This document shows positions 21,281 to 32,039 of a stretch of 64,000 nt of DNA, piece by piece (within the stretch, counting starts at the first letter, position 1; each line of letters begins with the position of its first letter). This DNA is from Hofstenia miamia (taxonomy: Eukaryota > Xenacoelomorpha > Acoela): assembly GCA_004352715.1 (NCBI GenBank), contig SCFE01000003.1, positions 4,599,478-4,663,477 of the forward strand, given 5' to 3'. The position numbers were made by a program, and so were the translations under genes. The notes under the pieces were generated by a model. That model ran no database searches. It had not been told where the DNA came from and worked only from the letters and a program-made list of their open reading frames with translations.

Positions 21281-24164
21281 ATTTAAATCTTGGGACGTTG
21301 TAGGCGGATCAATCTCGAGGTCGACCAGGTCGTCAACGCACAAGGCTTCGGAGGACGGCTCGTTAACGATGAAACCTTCGCCATTGGCGACAAGTTGAAT
21401 TCTCGCCTTGCATTGGGACTTCAGATGCCCCTTTTCCCCACACGTATAGCAGCGAACAGATGATAGATCGAACATCTTCTTACCAGGGATAGACTTCCTA
21501 ATTTCAAAATTTTTTGTCCCGGACATGCTGGAGAGCTTCGTGATGTCACTGTTGATGCGATGAGAGTTCTGCAACATGTACACCACACTGATGGCTTTTC
21601 GAATGATTTCGTGAAGGCTGTCTTCAGGGTCGCATCTGACCTCCAGCCGATTTCTAATGGACGCGGGGAAACCCCGGCAAATGTAAAAAATAGGTCGTGC
21701 TTGGAATACTCCTTTGACAGACTACTCAGGCGGAACAGGCATTTGACCTGAGTTATGTAGTTTCGGATGTCGTCGCCAAGTTTGAAGGACATGTCGCACT
21801 GGTGCTTGATGTGCGGCGCTTGGTAGTGATCTTCGAAGAACCCCACTAGCATTTGGTAATCGGTTTTGATGTTCCAGTCCAGCATCATGTACTGATTGTA
21901 TGCTAACCCACTAAGATACAACGGGAACTGCGAGACGGCGGTCTCCTGGGAGTTCTTATGCTGCTTCATGGTTAACTCGAAGAGAAAAAACCACTCATCG
22001 AATGACTGAGCGACAGCGTCGATTTGCCCAGTGAACCTCGGTAGGACTGAGTGCTTGCTGTACACGGGAATCTGCCCATGCGACTCGAGAGGGAGGATCG
22101 ACTTGCGATACCTCGGTTGATGCCGGGAATCGTTGACCGGGCTGATATCGCTGANTATCGAGGTCGACTAGATCGTCAACACACAAGGCTTCAGTGGACA
22201 GCTCGTTAACAATGAAACCTTCGCCATCAGCAACAAGTTGAATTTTCGCCTTACATTGGGACTTCAGATGCCCCTTCTCCCCACATGTGTAGCAGCGAAC
22301 AGATGATAAATCAAGTATCTTCTTACCAGGGACGGGCTTCCTGATTTCAAAATTTTTCGTCCCGGACATGCCGGAGAATTTTGTGATGTCGCTGTTGATA
22401 CGCTGAGAATTCTGCAACATGTACACCACGCTGATGGCTTTGCGGATTATTTCGTGAAGGCTGTCTTCAGGATCGCATCTGACTTCCAGCTGATTTCTAA
22501 TGGACGCGGGGAAACCCCCGGCAAATGTACGAAAACAAGTCGTGCTTGGAATACTCCCTTGACAGACTACTCAGGCAGAACAGGCGTTCGACCTGGGTTA
22601 TGTAGTTTCGGATGTCATCACCAAGTTTGAAAGACATGTCGCACAGAAGCGTTTTATACTGGTGCTTAATGTGCGGCGCTCGGTAGTGATCTTCAAAGAA
22701 CCCCACTAGCATTTGATAATCGGTTTTGATGCTCTGGTCCAGCATCATGTACTGATTGTACGCCAGCCCACTAAGATACAAAGGAAACTGCGAGACGGCG
22801 GTCTCTTGGGAAGTCTTATGTTGTTTCATGGTTAACTCGAAGAGAAAGAACCACTCATCAAAGGACTGAGCGACGTCGTTGATTTGCCCAGTGAACCTAG
22901 GTAGGACCAAGTGCTTGCTGTACACGGAAATCTGCCCATGTGACTCGAGAGGGAGGATCGACTTGCGNNNNNNNNNNTAATCGGTTTTGATGTTCCGGTC
23001 CAGCATCATGTACTGATTGTACGCTAGCCCACTAAGATACAAAGGAAACTGCGAGACGGCGGTCTCTTGGGAATTCTTATGTTGTTTCATGGTTAACTCA
23101 AAGAGAAAGAACCACTCGTCAAAGGACTGAGCGACGGCGTCGATTTGCCCAGTGAACCTCGGTAGGACCGAGTGCTTGCTGTACACGGGAATCTGCCCAT
23201 GCGACTCGAGAGGGAGGATCAACTTGTGAAACCTTGGTTGATGCCGGGAATAGTTGACCGGGCTGATATTGCTGATGTGCTGTTCCCAGTAGGTGGGTAC
23301 AACAACAACACTCACAGGGTCAGGCAATGATTGGACATAGCCAGTCTGAGGAGTGGCTCCGGTGGTTAGTGTGGCGACGTGAGTTAGGGCCGCCTGAGCG
23401 AAGGTCGGCTGACTGTGTGAAGGTGACGTAGCAGAGGGTACAGACGAAGACACCCCACATGGAGGAGGAACTGAGGGAGACTGATTCACGCCAGCAAGCT
23501 GGACCACTTGGCCTATGATTCGCTTGGCCAGCTCATCCAGGGCTTCATTTAGCACGACATGAGTGACATATTCGTCGTTTCGGTTGCATCGAGAAGGCGA
23601 GCTATCCTCTCTCCGATTTAATTTGTCCATAGAATTTTTTAACTCATGAATCTGCAACTCGAGAGCAAAAGTGGACTCCAGCATTTGTCTCTCTAGGCGC
23701 TGATAGGCCACATGTTGAGTGTTCAACTCAGCTTGCAGGGATTCGACCTGGCGCTCGCTCTCCATTCGTAGCGCGACTTGTTGTGATAGCTCATCCCGTA
23801 AGTGGTCAATTTCGGCCAGACGAACATCGAAGTGAGGTGTGGATTGAGATTGCTGCTCAAGACCACTAGCGTAGCTGCGAGGGCGCAGGGGGATGGGAGG
23901 AGCGTTCTGGGTGTTCAAGACGCGTCGCGGGTTTCTGTGGAATGACGGACTTGCGTTGGCATTACTATACGGGATGGTAGAGGCGTTGTGGCTATCATCC
24001 ATTCTTTGAACAGCAGGGGAAGTCAGAGGACAAAAACTTAACAAAGATCCAGCGGTGCAAGGGGCAGCGTCCGGGCTACCAGCGCTTGCACAGGGGACAC
24101 TCTGAGGGGGAGGAGTCCCAAAAGTAGGAGAATAAATTACGGTATGACTCGAACTAGAATCCAT
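21278..24164 (-). pseudogene. gag: gag of element E (assembly-duplicated)
   Basis: Starts at 24164 with MDSSSSHTVIYSPTFGTPP, by homology with D. A Pro/Ser-rich N-terminus is followed by a coiled coil (IDHLRDELSQQVALRMESER), a helical AQAALTH region, the capsid domain (LPRFTGQIDAVAQSFDEWFF; YNQYMMLD; LVGFFEDHY) and a zinc knuckle CYTCGEKGHLKSQC (CCHC). The capsid part appears three times and the knuckle twice, because 21312-22150, 22156-22967 and 22978 onward overlap in content around an N at 22155 and ten Ns at 22968-22977. The repeats differ by several percent, so they may be different genomic copies joined in assembly. Confidence 0.85.
21281..21287 (-). promoter_or_regulatory. -1 frameshift slippery site TTTAAAT (gag-pol), element E
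   Basis: In the gag frame: gaT TTA AAT TAG, with the stop at 21278-21280. The -1 frame opens into LVGAPPP...protease. The heptamer and adjoining TAG are conserved with D (16783-16789) although the surrounding bases differ. A short GC-rich potential stem (GGAG...CTCC) follows. Confidence 0.72.
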
Positions 24165-24272
24165 GAGCACAAAGAAGAAAAACAACAATTTCCAGAACTG
24201 ACAACGGGAGCACTCCCATTCACACAAGAACAAGACAAGAAAACTTACCAGGGGTAACAGTGATTAACAGCC

Positions 24273-25010
24273 NNNNNNNNNNNNNNNNNNNNNNNNNNNN
24301 NNNNNNNNNNNNNNNNNNNNNNNNNNNNNNNNNNNNNNNNNNNNNNNNNNNNNNNNNNNNNNNNNNNNNNNNNNNNNNNNNNNNNNNNNNNNNNNNNNNN
24401 NNNNNNNNNNNNNNNNNNNNNNNNNNNNNNNNNNNNNNNNNNNNNNNNNNNNNNNNNNNNNNNNNNNNNNNNNNNNNNNNNNNNNNNNNNNNNNNNNNNN
24501 NNNNNNNNNNNNNNNNNNNNNNNNNNNNNNNNNNNNNNNNNNNNNNNNNNNNNNNNNNNNNNNNNNNNNNNNNNNNNNNNNNNNNNNNNNNNNNNNNNNN
24601 NNNNNNNNNNNNNNNNNNNNNNNNNNNNNNNNNNNNNNNNNNNNNNNNNNNNNNNNNNNNNNNNNNNNNNNNNNNNNNNNNNNNNNNNNNNNNNNNNNNN
24701 NNNNNNNNNNNNNNNNNNNNNNNNNNNNNNNNNNNNNNNNNNNNNNNNNNNNNNNNNNNNNNNNNNNNNNNNNNNNNNNNNNNNNNNNNNNNNNNNNNNN
24801 NNNNNNNNNNNNNNNNNNNNNNNNNNNNNNNNNNNNNNNNNNNNNNNNNNNNNNNNNNNNNNNNNNNNNNNNNNNNNNNNNNNNNNNNNNNNNNNNNNNN
24901 NNNNNNNNNNNNNNNNNNNNNNNNNNNNNNNNNNNNNNNNNNNNNNNNNNNNNNNNNNNNNNNNNNNNNNNNNNNNNNNNNNNNNNNNNNNNNNNNNNNN
25001 NNNNNNNNNN
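24273..25010. other. assembly gap (738 N) over LTR inner part and leader of E
   Basis: N run between gag and the visible outer part of the E LTR. The primer-binding site of E lies within it. Confidence 0.98.
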
Positions 25011-25353
25011 TATCATTTAAAGTAATAAATAAATAAAAGATACAACGGTAAGAGCGGTAGTTAAGAGTAGACAAAGTCTATTGAACATTTGCTACAGTTG
25101 TCTCAGCTTATATACAAATGTTTAACGATCACCTGCCTTTGTTTACAATAATCAAATGTCCACGTAATTTAACAGGATCAAATTCTTTCCCCTCGCAAAA
25201 TTAAATTTGAGCAACAATAAGCACCATCGAGGGGACGTCAAATTAGCAATAGCAACCTGAGATTGAAAATAAACACTGACGTCAGAGTGACGTAGAAATA
25301 CAAAATAAATGTTTAGAGAATAAAATCACCAAAAGTCCCCGAGCGACTCTACA
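25011..25353 (-). repeat. 5' LTR of element E (outer part)
   Basis: On the minus strand it starts TGTAGAGTCGCTCGGGGA at 25353 and matches the solo LTR at 34901 block by block, including CGCTCTTACCGTTGTATC. TGACGTCA (25277-25284), a second TGACGT half site, a TATATAAG box and the GTTCAATAGACTTTGTCTAC start region are present. The rest is in the gap. Confidence 0.88.
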
Positions 25354-25392
25354 CTACCACAACTGATAACTAGCAATACAATACCTTGTAAG

Positions 25393-25885
25393 GCAACTCT
25401 ACCCAAGTTTAATGGAAGGGTAGATGGCTATAATCCAACATTTGCTGAGTGGCTACAAATGTTTGAATTAACAATGGTGGAGCACAAAGTGAGCCAACAG
25501 GCAGCAGCAGCAGCAAGACTCCTGTTATATTTAACAGGTGCAGCCTCTCAACATTACCTGCTCCTATATGCAGAAACAAAAAGAAATTATCAATTATTGA
25601 TTGGAGATTTCATTAATTACTATGAAAACAAAAGTTTTAAAAATCAGTACTGAATCATTCTAAATGTGATGAAAATGAGAAAAACTGATGACATTTGAAA
25701 TTACATGCAACATGTTGAATGACTACTAATGCTTAGTTTGAGAGAGAATAGATATTCTAAATATGACCTGTTCTCACACATTTGTAAGGGGATGCCAGAA
25801 AGCATTAGAACACAGTTCGAGATTAAATGCAATGTCGATGACAAGCTGGAAAGAATGATTAGAAAGGCAGTCAACATACAAGAAC
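25393..25885 (+). pseudogene. gag: gag capsid remnant of element F
   Basis: ATLPKFNGRVDGYNPTFAEW opens the capsid homology, then MFELTMVEHKVSQQ, LLYLTGAASQHYLLLYAETK, and after stops YSKYDLFSHICKGMPESIRT and FEIKCNVDDKLERMIRKAV. These match the E capsid from LPRFTG to CDPEDSLHEIIRKA. No zinc knuckle follows; the frame passes directly into RT. Confidence 0.78.
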
Positions 25886-27135
25886 TAATTGACAACAAAA
25901 TTATCTGCCCAAGTGAGAGCCCATACACAGCAGCAACTGTATTCATAAAGCAGGGAGATAAATATCACCTATGCATAGATTTTCACAAATTAAATGAAGT
26001 GACAAAAAAGGACTCATATCCTCTACCATGAGGACATGCTCAATGAAGCCATTAAGCACAAATACTTTACAACATTAGACCTATGTAAAGCCTACTGGCA
26101 AGTAAAGATGGAAGAGGATGACATTGAGAAAACAGCATTCATAACTCCCTATGGGGTTATGATAGGATATATATGGCATTCAGACTGTGTAACACAAAAG
26201 CAACCTTTCAGAGGTACATTACAAAAGTGTTAAAGAATAAGACACATAGAATGGAAGAAGGGGTTGACGCCTATATAGACAAAATCATAGTAACTAGTGA
26301 CACAATCCAAGAACACCTGAAAAAATTAGAGAGAATGCTAACAATTTTGGAAAATGCAGGACTTCAAATTAATGGGAATAATTGTAGCATTCTCAAAGAA
26401 AAAATAGTATTTCTCAGAAGAACCATAGAGAAAGGCAGGATATGCATGAAGGATAATGCCAGAGACATGATCCAGAAAATAGAAAAGCCAAACAACAAGA
26501 AAGACATACAGAGGATTATGGGATTCTTCAATTATTATGGGACTTTCATTCCAAACAAAGCTGGTAAGACAGCAAAGATGACCAGATTAATGAGAAAACC
26601 AGTACTGTTTGTATGGACCTGGCAGGAGCAGGAAGAACTGCATAATATTAAAGAAGAATTGGCGAAACTACCATCCCTTAACACACTGGACTACAATGAA
26701 CAATTCATACTAGATTGTGAAGCAAGCAAAGTGGCGATTGGGGCCACACTGGGACAAGTGAAAAATGGAAAAGAGGTCCCCATTCAGTTTTTTAGTCACA
26801 AGCTGAGAGCAAGGGAAGAAAATTATGGATCAATCAAAGTAAAGATGCTCGCATTAATCAAAAGTATTAAAAAATTTCAACACTTCCTCATCTGTAGAGA
26901 GTTTAGGGTATGCACAGACAACAGCAGACTAGCTTGGTTTTCCGGAGATAAGTGTGGAATAGTGTCACAATGGATTGAATATTTAAACAAGTTCACATTC
27001 ACAATCAGGCATAGGAAAGGCACATTACATAACAACACAGACTTCTGGGCATCACTAACAGAATACCAGAGAGATGCAGTAAAAATAGACAGAGAAAAAA
27101 CAATTCCAATTTTTGCCACATACTGTGTACAAGTG
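25886..27135 (+). pseudogene. pol: reverse transcriptase and RNase H of element F
   Basis: Begins in frame with gag at IQELIDNKIICPSESPYTAA, equal to the E segment LIESGIIQGSNSPYAAPTVF, so an in-frame deletion removed nucleocapsid and protease. RT blocks: YHLCIDFHKLNEV, TLDLCKAYWQVKM, a frameshift near 26150, LCNTKATFQRYITKVL, AYIDKIIVTS (catalytic YIDD broken). RNase H: FILDCEASKVAIGATLGQ (first Asp kept), MLALIKSIKKFQHF (expected Glu is Lys), CTDNSRLAW. It ends in RHRKGTLHNNTDFWASL. Confidence 0.85.
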
Positions 27136-27151
27136 ACTGCCAGAGATAAAC

Positions 27152-28511
27152 GTGGATAAAAAAGGCCAAGCTGTGCTACCAATACTAATGAGGGAGGAAA
27201 TATCTGAAAAAGAAATAGTGGACAAACAGAGAGACAACATAATCCTTAGTGAAATCATAAAAAAGATAGAAGAACCTCAGGCAACACTATCAAAATTAAT
27301 GGCAGGATACTATGAATGCTACAAGTGGAAAATCAACAAGAATGGATTACTCTATGTTGAAGCCAACACTAACCAGATCATACCAGACTATTTCAAAAGA
27401 GACTTGATAAGGAAGATACATGAGAAGGGCCACCTGGGAATCACAGACAGAGAAAACCTTCAATGCAAGGTTTATAATGACAGCTGTGAGGAAAGTTACC
27501 AAGGACATTGTTAATATGTGCAAGACATGCCTCCTTAACAACAAGCAACATTTCCTAATGCAAAGGGCGCCACTAGAGAAAATTATTGCAACACAACCAA
27601 ATGAAATAGTCCACAGAGACCTGGAAATGTTATCAAAGGATGCAGAAGGCTACCAATATCTACTGGTGATGGTAGACAATTTTACAAAATATGCTAGAAT
27701 GGTCCCAATGAGGAATACCACGGCAGAAACCACAGCAGAACTGGTACTAAAAGAATGGATAGTATGACTCACGCCAATTGAAACAATTATAATGGATAAG
27801 GGGCCCCAATTTGAGAGTGGACTTTTTCAAGAGATGGCAAAACTCCTGGAAATTGCAAGTGAATGGACAACTGTGTACCACCCACAGGCCAATGGAGCAG
27901 TGAAGTGACTCAATCAAACACTAATCAAGTTAATTAGAGTAGCAACATCAAGGATAGAGGGAAGCAGATGGAGAGAAGTCATCAAGATGATCAAATACTA
28001 TTACAACACCTTGGTGCAAGCAATGAATGGAGTCTCACCATTCAAGGCAATGTTTGGAAGAGAAGTGGCGACCCCACTTTCAATGAAATACACCAACTAC
28101 AGTGGAAAGTTGGACAATGAATACATAAAACAACTGAAGAACCAAATCACAGGAATCCATGAAATGATGTGCCACAACATAAAGAAGTCAGCAGTGAGAC
28201 AGCAGCATAATTACAATAAAAAAATTTATGGTCATGCACACAAAGTAGGAGATAAGGTATATGTGTTCACACTGATCAAACTTACAAACACAAACCAAGT
28301 CTGGAAGTTGAAAACCATATGGTCAAGCCCTCATATGATAACACAAACATTACCAAACAACAAATACATGTTAGACAACAATAGAATATTACATTTCCAA
28401 AACCTGAAGAGAGCAACAGCAGAAATCAAAGAGACAAAGATAGATGAGAATGCTGAATTCAAAATATGCCAAATTAGCAGCAATGAAATTTATATGATAT
28501 GTATGATTTAG
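27152..28511 (+). pseudogene. integrase of element F
   Basis: N-terminal zinc domain: YFKRDLIRKIHEKGHLGI then (frameshift) CKTCLLNN. Core: IVHRDLEMLSKDAEG, YLLVMVDNFTKYARMVP, MDKGPQFESG. In the segment YHPQANGAVK-stop-LNQTL the usual catalytic Glu position reads Lys and the next codon is a stop. C-terminal domain: GHAHKVGDKVYVFTL...WKLKTIWSSPHMITQTLPN, a GPY/F-like module typical of Ty3/gypsy. The enzyme would insert element cDNA. Inactive here. Confidence 0.85.
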
Positions 28512-28559
28512 ATAGTCTACACAAAGAGGGATTTGATGATGAATACCCAGCAGATATTG

Positions 28560-29200
28560 GAAATGATAACACAAGAGAGAGAGAGTGCAGCCCCAAAGGA
28601 CAGCAAGAAATAAACCTATATATGACCCTGAAATATGGGATATAAATTTACTAACTGAATTTAGGAAACTAGAGGAAAATGATGCACCCACCAATGAAGA
28701 AGAGAGTATGCAGGAATCAACAACTGGAGGAACTCTCAACCACAAACAGGAGAAGGAAAGTTCACAGAAGTTCTCAAACCAGATGTCGACTCCAGGGCAG
28801 AAGGGACAAGAACAAGGAACCAAAAAATAGATGTTGTAGAGTGAAAAGGCATCCTAGTACTTCCCAAGGCTGATTCAAGAGCAGGGAGACCAATGGACAA
28901 AAAGCCTCTCCCACCAGGGATCTCCACTGCCTATTCAAGGGCACATAGAAAACTGGTGGACAGCAGCTCAACTTTCTTTCTGAGAGTCCACAACGCTGAT
29001 TCAAGGGGGTGAGACACTGGGATTGCAGAGGAAGGTGTAAGTGGTGGAAGAACCATGGAGATGTGAAAGTGATTCAAGGCTGACACTATCCCCACAGGAA
29101 CCACAACTGGTCAAGTGCCAATAGGAGTAAATGTGAACTGATTCAAGAGCGAATCAGTTGAAACTATCAGCACAGATTCACAGCCCATGGACTTTGAACC
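28560..29200 (+). other. region between integrase and ORF3 of element F
   Basis: One frame (28585-28830) reads QPQRTARNKPIYDPEIWDI, an Arg-rich tail of the kind that ends gypsy Pol proteins, then a Glu/Ser/Gln-rich stretch to a stop. The rest to about 29200 has short open pieces only (several repeated GATTCAAG words at 28870-29150) and no domain I recognise. Confidence 0.5.
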
Positions 29201-32039
29201 AAGCACCAGCAGGGATGAACCAGCTACACATCTCCTCAGAAACCACCTCGGAGAGAACTGTATTATCTAAAGAAAGAGAAAAACGGATGTCTAAAATTGA
29301 TGGAGAAACATTACACCCCTATTTTATCAGAACATTGAAAATGCAATACAATACATTCACAAAATACTGGAAATAAACATGGATGAGGAAAACCTCACAA
29401 TCATACACATATTGAAAGAAAAAGAATACACAAGAAGCCTGGAAAAGAAGATTGATGAAACATTAAGAATGGCAAAAGTGCAGAAGATGAGAGTAGTAAT
29501 AATCATGAGGTCAACAAACAAAGACATCCCTGGACATCTACAAGAAGCATGCATGCAAACTGAAAATATCTTACTTGGGAGAAAACACCAAAAGGTACAT
29601 CCATCCCAGAACTAATGTGATTTGATCTAGAAATAGAATACTGGGCGCAGATCTATAGAATAATGGTAGACCCATGCATTGTGATTGACCTCTATAAACA
29701 AACAAAAATGTTTGAGCTGATGGCAGACACAGATGGCATAGAAAAGGCCAACAAGCTATTCATAAAATGTAGCCTAACACAATGGCAAGAGCATCTACAA
29801 CAGATCCAGAAAATATGGAAAAACATGAAACTGCAACAAAAAGTGGAGGAGAGTTGGCTAGAAATAAAAATTGAGGCGCCATCATGAAAATTCCATAAAT
29901 CAGTAGAGATAGCATTGACAGATGTGAACAAAGCTTACAAGCTAAATATGAAAAAGACTTCAAACAGTTAATATTTCAAGAGAAATATGCACAAGAAATT
30001 CACTTCAGAACAACAGCATGGATATTAGCAATATTCACAACTGAAGAGGCAGAATTAAAACTTCCAATCTCATTGCCCATCAGACACAAGTTAGAAAAAG
30101 CAAAAAAGCAATGGCTCCAATCAACACACAAACAAAAAATTGGTTGTTAAAAGGTCACATTAAAAAAATGGAGTCACCAAACAGATTGGAAAAGCCAGTA
30201 CAAATGATGGAAAAAATACTCAGCAGAATGATAATGAATGAGAGCCCAATGGGGAAAATGTTGATAATAGATATAACTAACAAGACGGGGATATGTCCAA
30301 GTGAAATCACAATATTCAATGAACCAATGAAGAAATATATGTGGGGAGCAATATCTGAAACAGGAATGAGGCAAGTGGAAAACCAACCATGGATAACTAC
30401 AAGAAAAATCATTAAATGGAAACTAGCAAGCACAGAAGAAATCAGGAAAACAGTAGTACAAAAGAATGTACAGAAAATCCTGGAACATGAAATTGAAAAT
30501 ACGAATGAGACAGCCCATGATGTATATTCACAAAAATTATATAAAGTGCAGAAATGAGGAAATGAGGAGGAATAAAGGAACCAGTGGAGGTCTGTGAGAT
30601 GTTCACAAAGACAAAAGCAGAGGTGATGGAATAGGAGAAGTTGTTAACATCCTCACAACTACTGTTGTCTCCCAAAACTCAGCAAACAATCAACAGGATA
30701 AACATAGAAAAGTGGGGAGAAATAAGCCCAGCAAGAACAATAGAATGGATTGATACTGATGATGAGCAGTTCCTAGTTGAAATAATAGTCACCAGAGAAA
30801 CCAGAGATATCAAAGAAAGGAACTTCCAAAACATTAGAGAACAACAAACAGTGGCAACAATGAAGTTGATGTTTACAGAAGAATTTACAAGAACAGAACT
30901 GGAAGAATTATTAAAATCATACAACTATTTAGCAGTAGTTGTGGAATGTATAACAGCAAGAATAGACATCAAAGAAGAACTGTGATTAAAACTAAGTAGA
31001 AGGGGACTCACACAAGCATTCTGGAATACCATCCAAGAAGCAAAACTGAATTACCCCACAACAATAGGCCTAGCAATGGCACCAACCACAGAAGGTTCAT
31101 ACCCACACATTGAGAGACAAATTGAAACAAAATTCTTAATCTGCACACCACCAGAAACAATTGTGATACCAATGGTCCTTCAACACTGGAGACTACTGAA
31201 AGAAGTTAAAGTTGTGAGAACATTCCTGCACAAATATAAGTTGTATGTGAATATGGAGAAAAAGGCAAAAACAATAATAGAATGTGAAGACTATAAGAAG
31301 TCAAAAGATATAATGTTGAAGAACAATAACAGAGAGAGAGTATACATTGAAGGCATGATAATGCCATATCAATTGTACACACAAGGGAAACCTATTAACA
31401 TACAACTGCAAGATCTCAGGAAAGAAATAGAAAGTCAGACTCCAAAAGTAATAATGCTATTCTCCAGGGTGAACAACATTGTATGGACAGACATCTGGGA
31501 AAGAAAGTACCATTACTATGATGTGACAAAAAGAGTCGAAATCATAACAATGACATGAATCAACAAGAACAATCCAAACAACATAACAGAACAAGAAGTA
31601 AAAGACAAGTTTAGCTTCTTCTATAAAGATGTAGCAAATACCCACAGTCTAAGAAAGGTATTTATGTTCTTTTACCCAGACAATCAGATCAGAGAAGACT
31701 TAGCCCATACAAGCAGATCTGATGCACAAATGACACTAATGATAGGAATCAAAGGGATATAACTATATCAGAAATACTATGAAATATTTTTGCAGAAATT
31801 CAATGAACTAAGAGAAATCATGCTGATAGAGGAAGACATTCAAGAGGTGAGATTCTTAAAATATGCTAATAGAGTGACAACTGAATGAGAGGCAGTCTTG
31901 AAGATGACAAAACAAGTCAAATTTGAAAAAACCACATGGGCTGATCAACATGCGGAATCGATAATTTAGAAGGCAAACACATTTGTACATGGAGAGCAAG
32001 CTGTGCTAAAAATAACACAAGCTGAGGAGGGTGTGTAGC
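29200..32039 (+). pseudogene. ORF3 of element F, unknown protein of about 930 residues
   Basis: I recognise no family. Frame pieces in order: SSETTSERTVLSKEREKRMS, ENLTIIHILKEKEYTRSLEK, YWAQIYRIMVD, LFIKCSLTQWQEHLQQIQKI, KNWLLKGHIKKMESP, GICPSEITIFNEPMKKYMWG, WIDTDDEQFLVEIIVTRE, EQQTVATMKLMFTEEF, ECITARIDIKEEL, VNNIVWTDIWERKYHYYDVT, and a final AEEGV-stop. Every block has a counterpart in G in the same order. The protein is hydrophilic, Lys/Glu-rich and probably helical. I see no signal peptide, membrane segment, zinc finger or protease motif, so an envelope glycoprotein is unlikely. At least six stops or frameshifts break it. The stop codon overlaps the LTR start. Confidence 0.7.
32024..32031 (+). 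promoter_or_regulatory. polypurine tract of element F
   Basis: GAGGAGGG sits two bases before the LTR start TGTAGCAT and codes the Glu-Glu-Gly end of ORF3. The same GAGGAGGG occurs at the same place in G (45945-45952, minus). Confidence 0.65.

Larger units (their letters stand above)
17763..25353 (-). mobile_element. Ty3/gypsy-type LTR retrotransposon E, 3'-truncated, younger copy
   Basis: On the minus strand from 25353: LTR, gap, gag, -1 frameshift site, protease, RT, RNase H, then integrase cut off within the catalytic core near 17763. CpG-rich and with long open frames, so much younger than D and F. The assembly contains repeated overlapping pieces around single Ns at 18067, 18838 and 22155 and around gaps 19785-19914 and 22968-22977; the apparent 7.6 kb is therefore inflated. 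Two or more stops are present in pol. The outer LTR edge (CTCTACA, 25353) abuts element F. Confidence 0.85.

Noticed and set aside
24220-25074. ORFs of 250-284 residues
   Set aside because: Translation of the 738-N gap.
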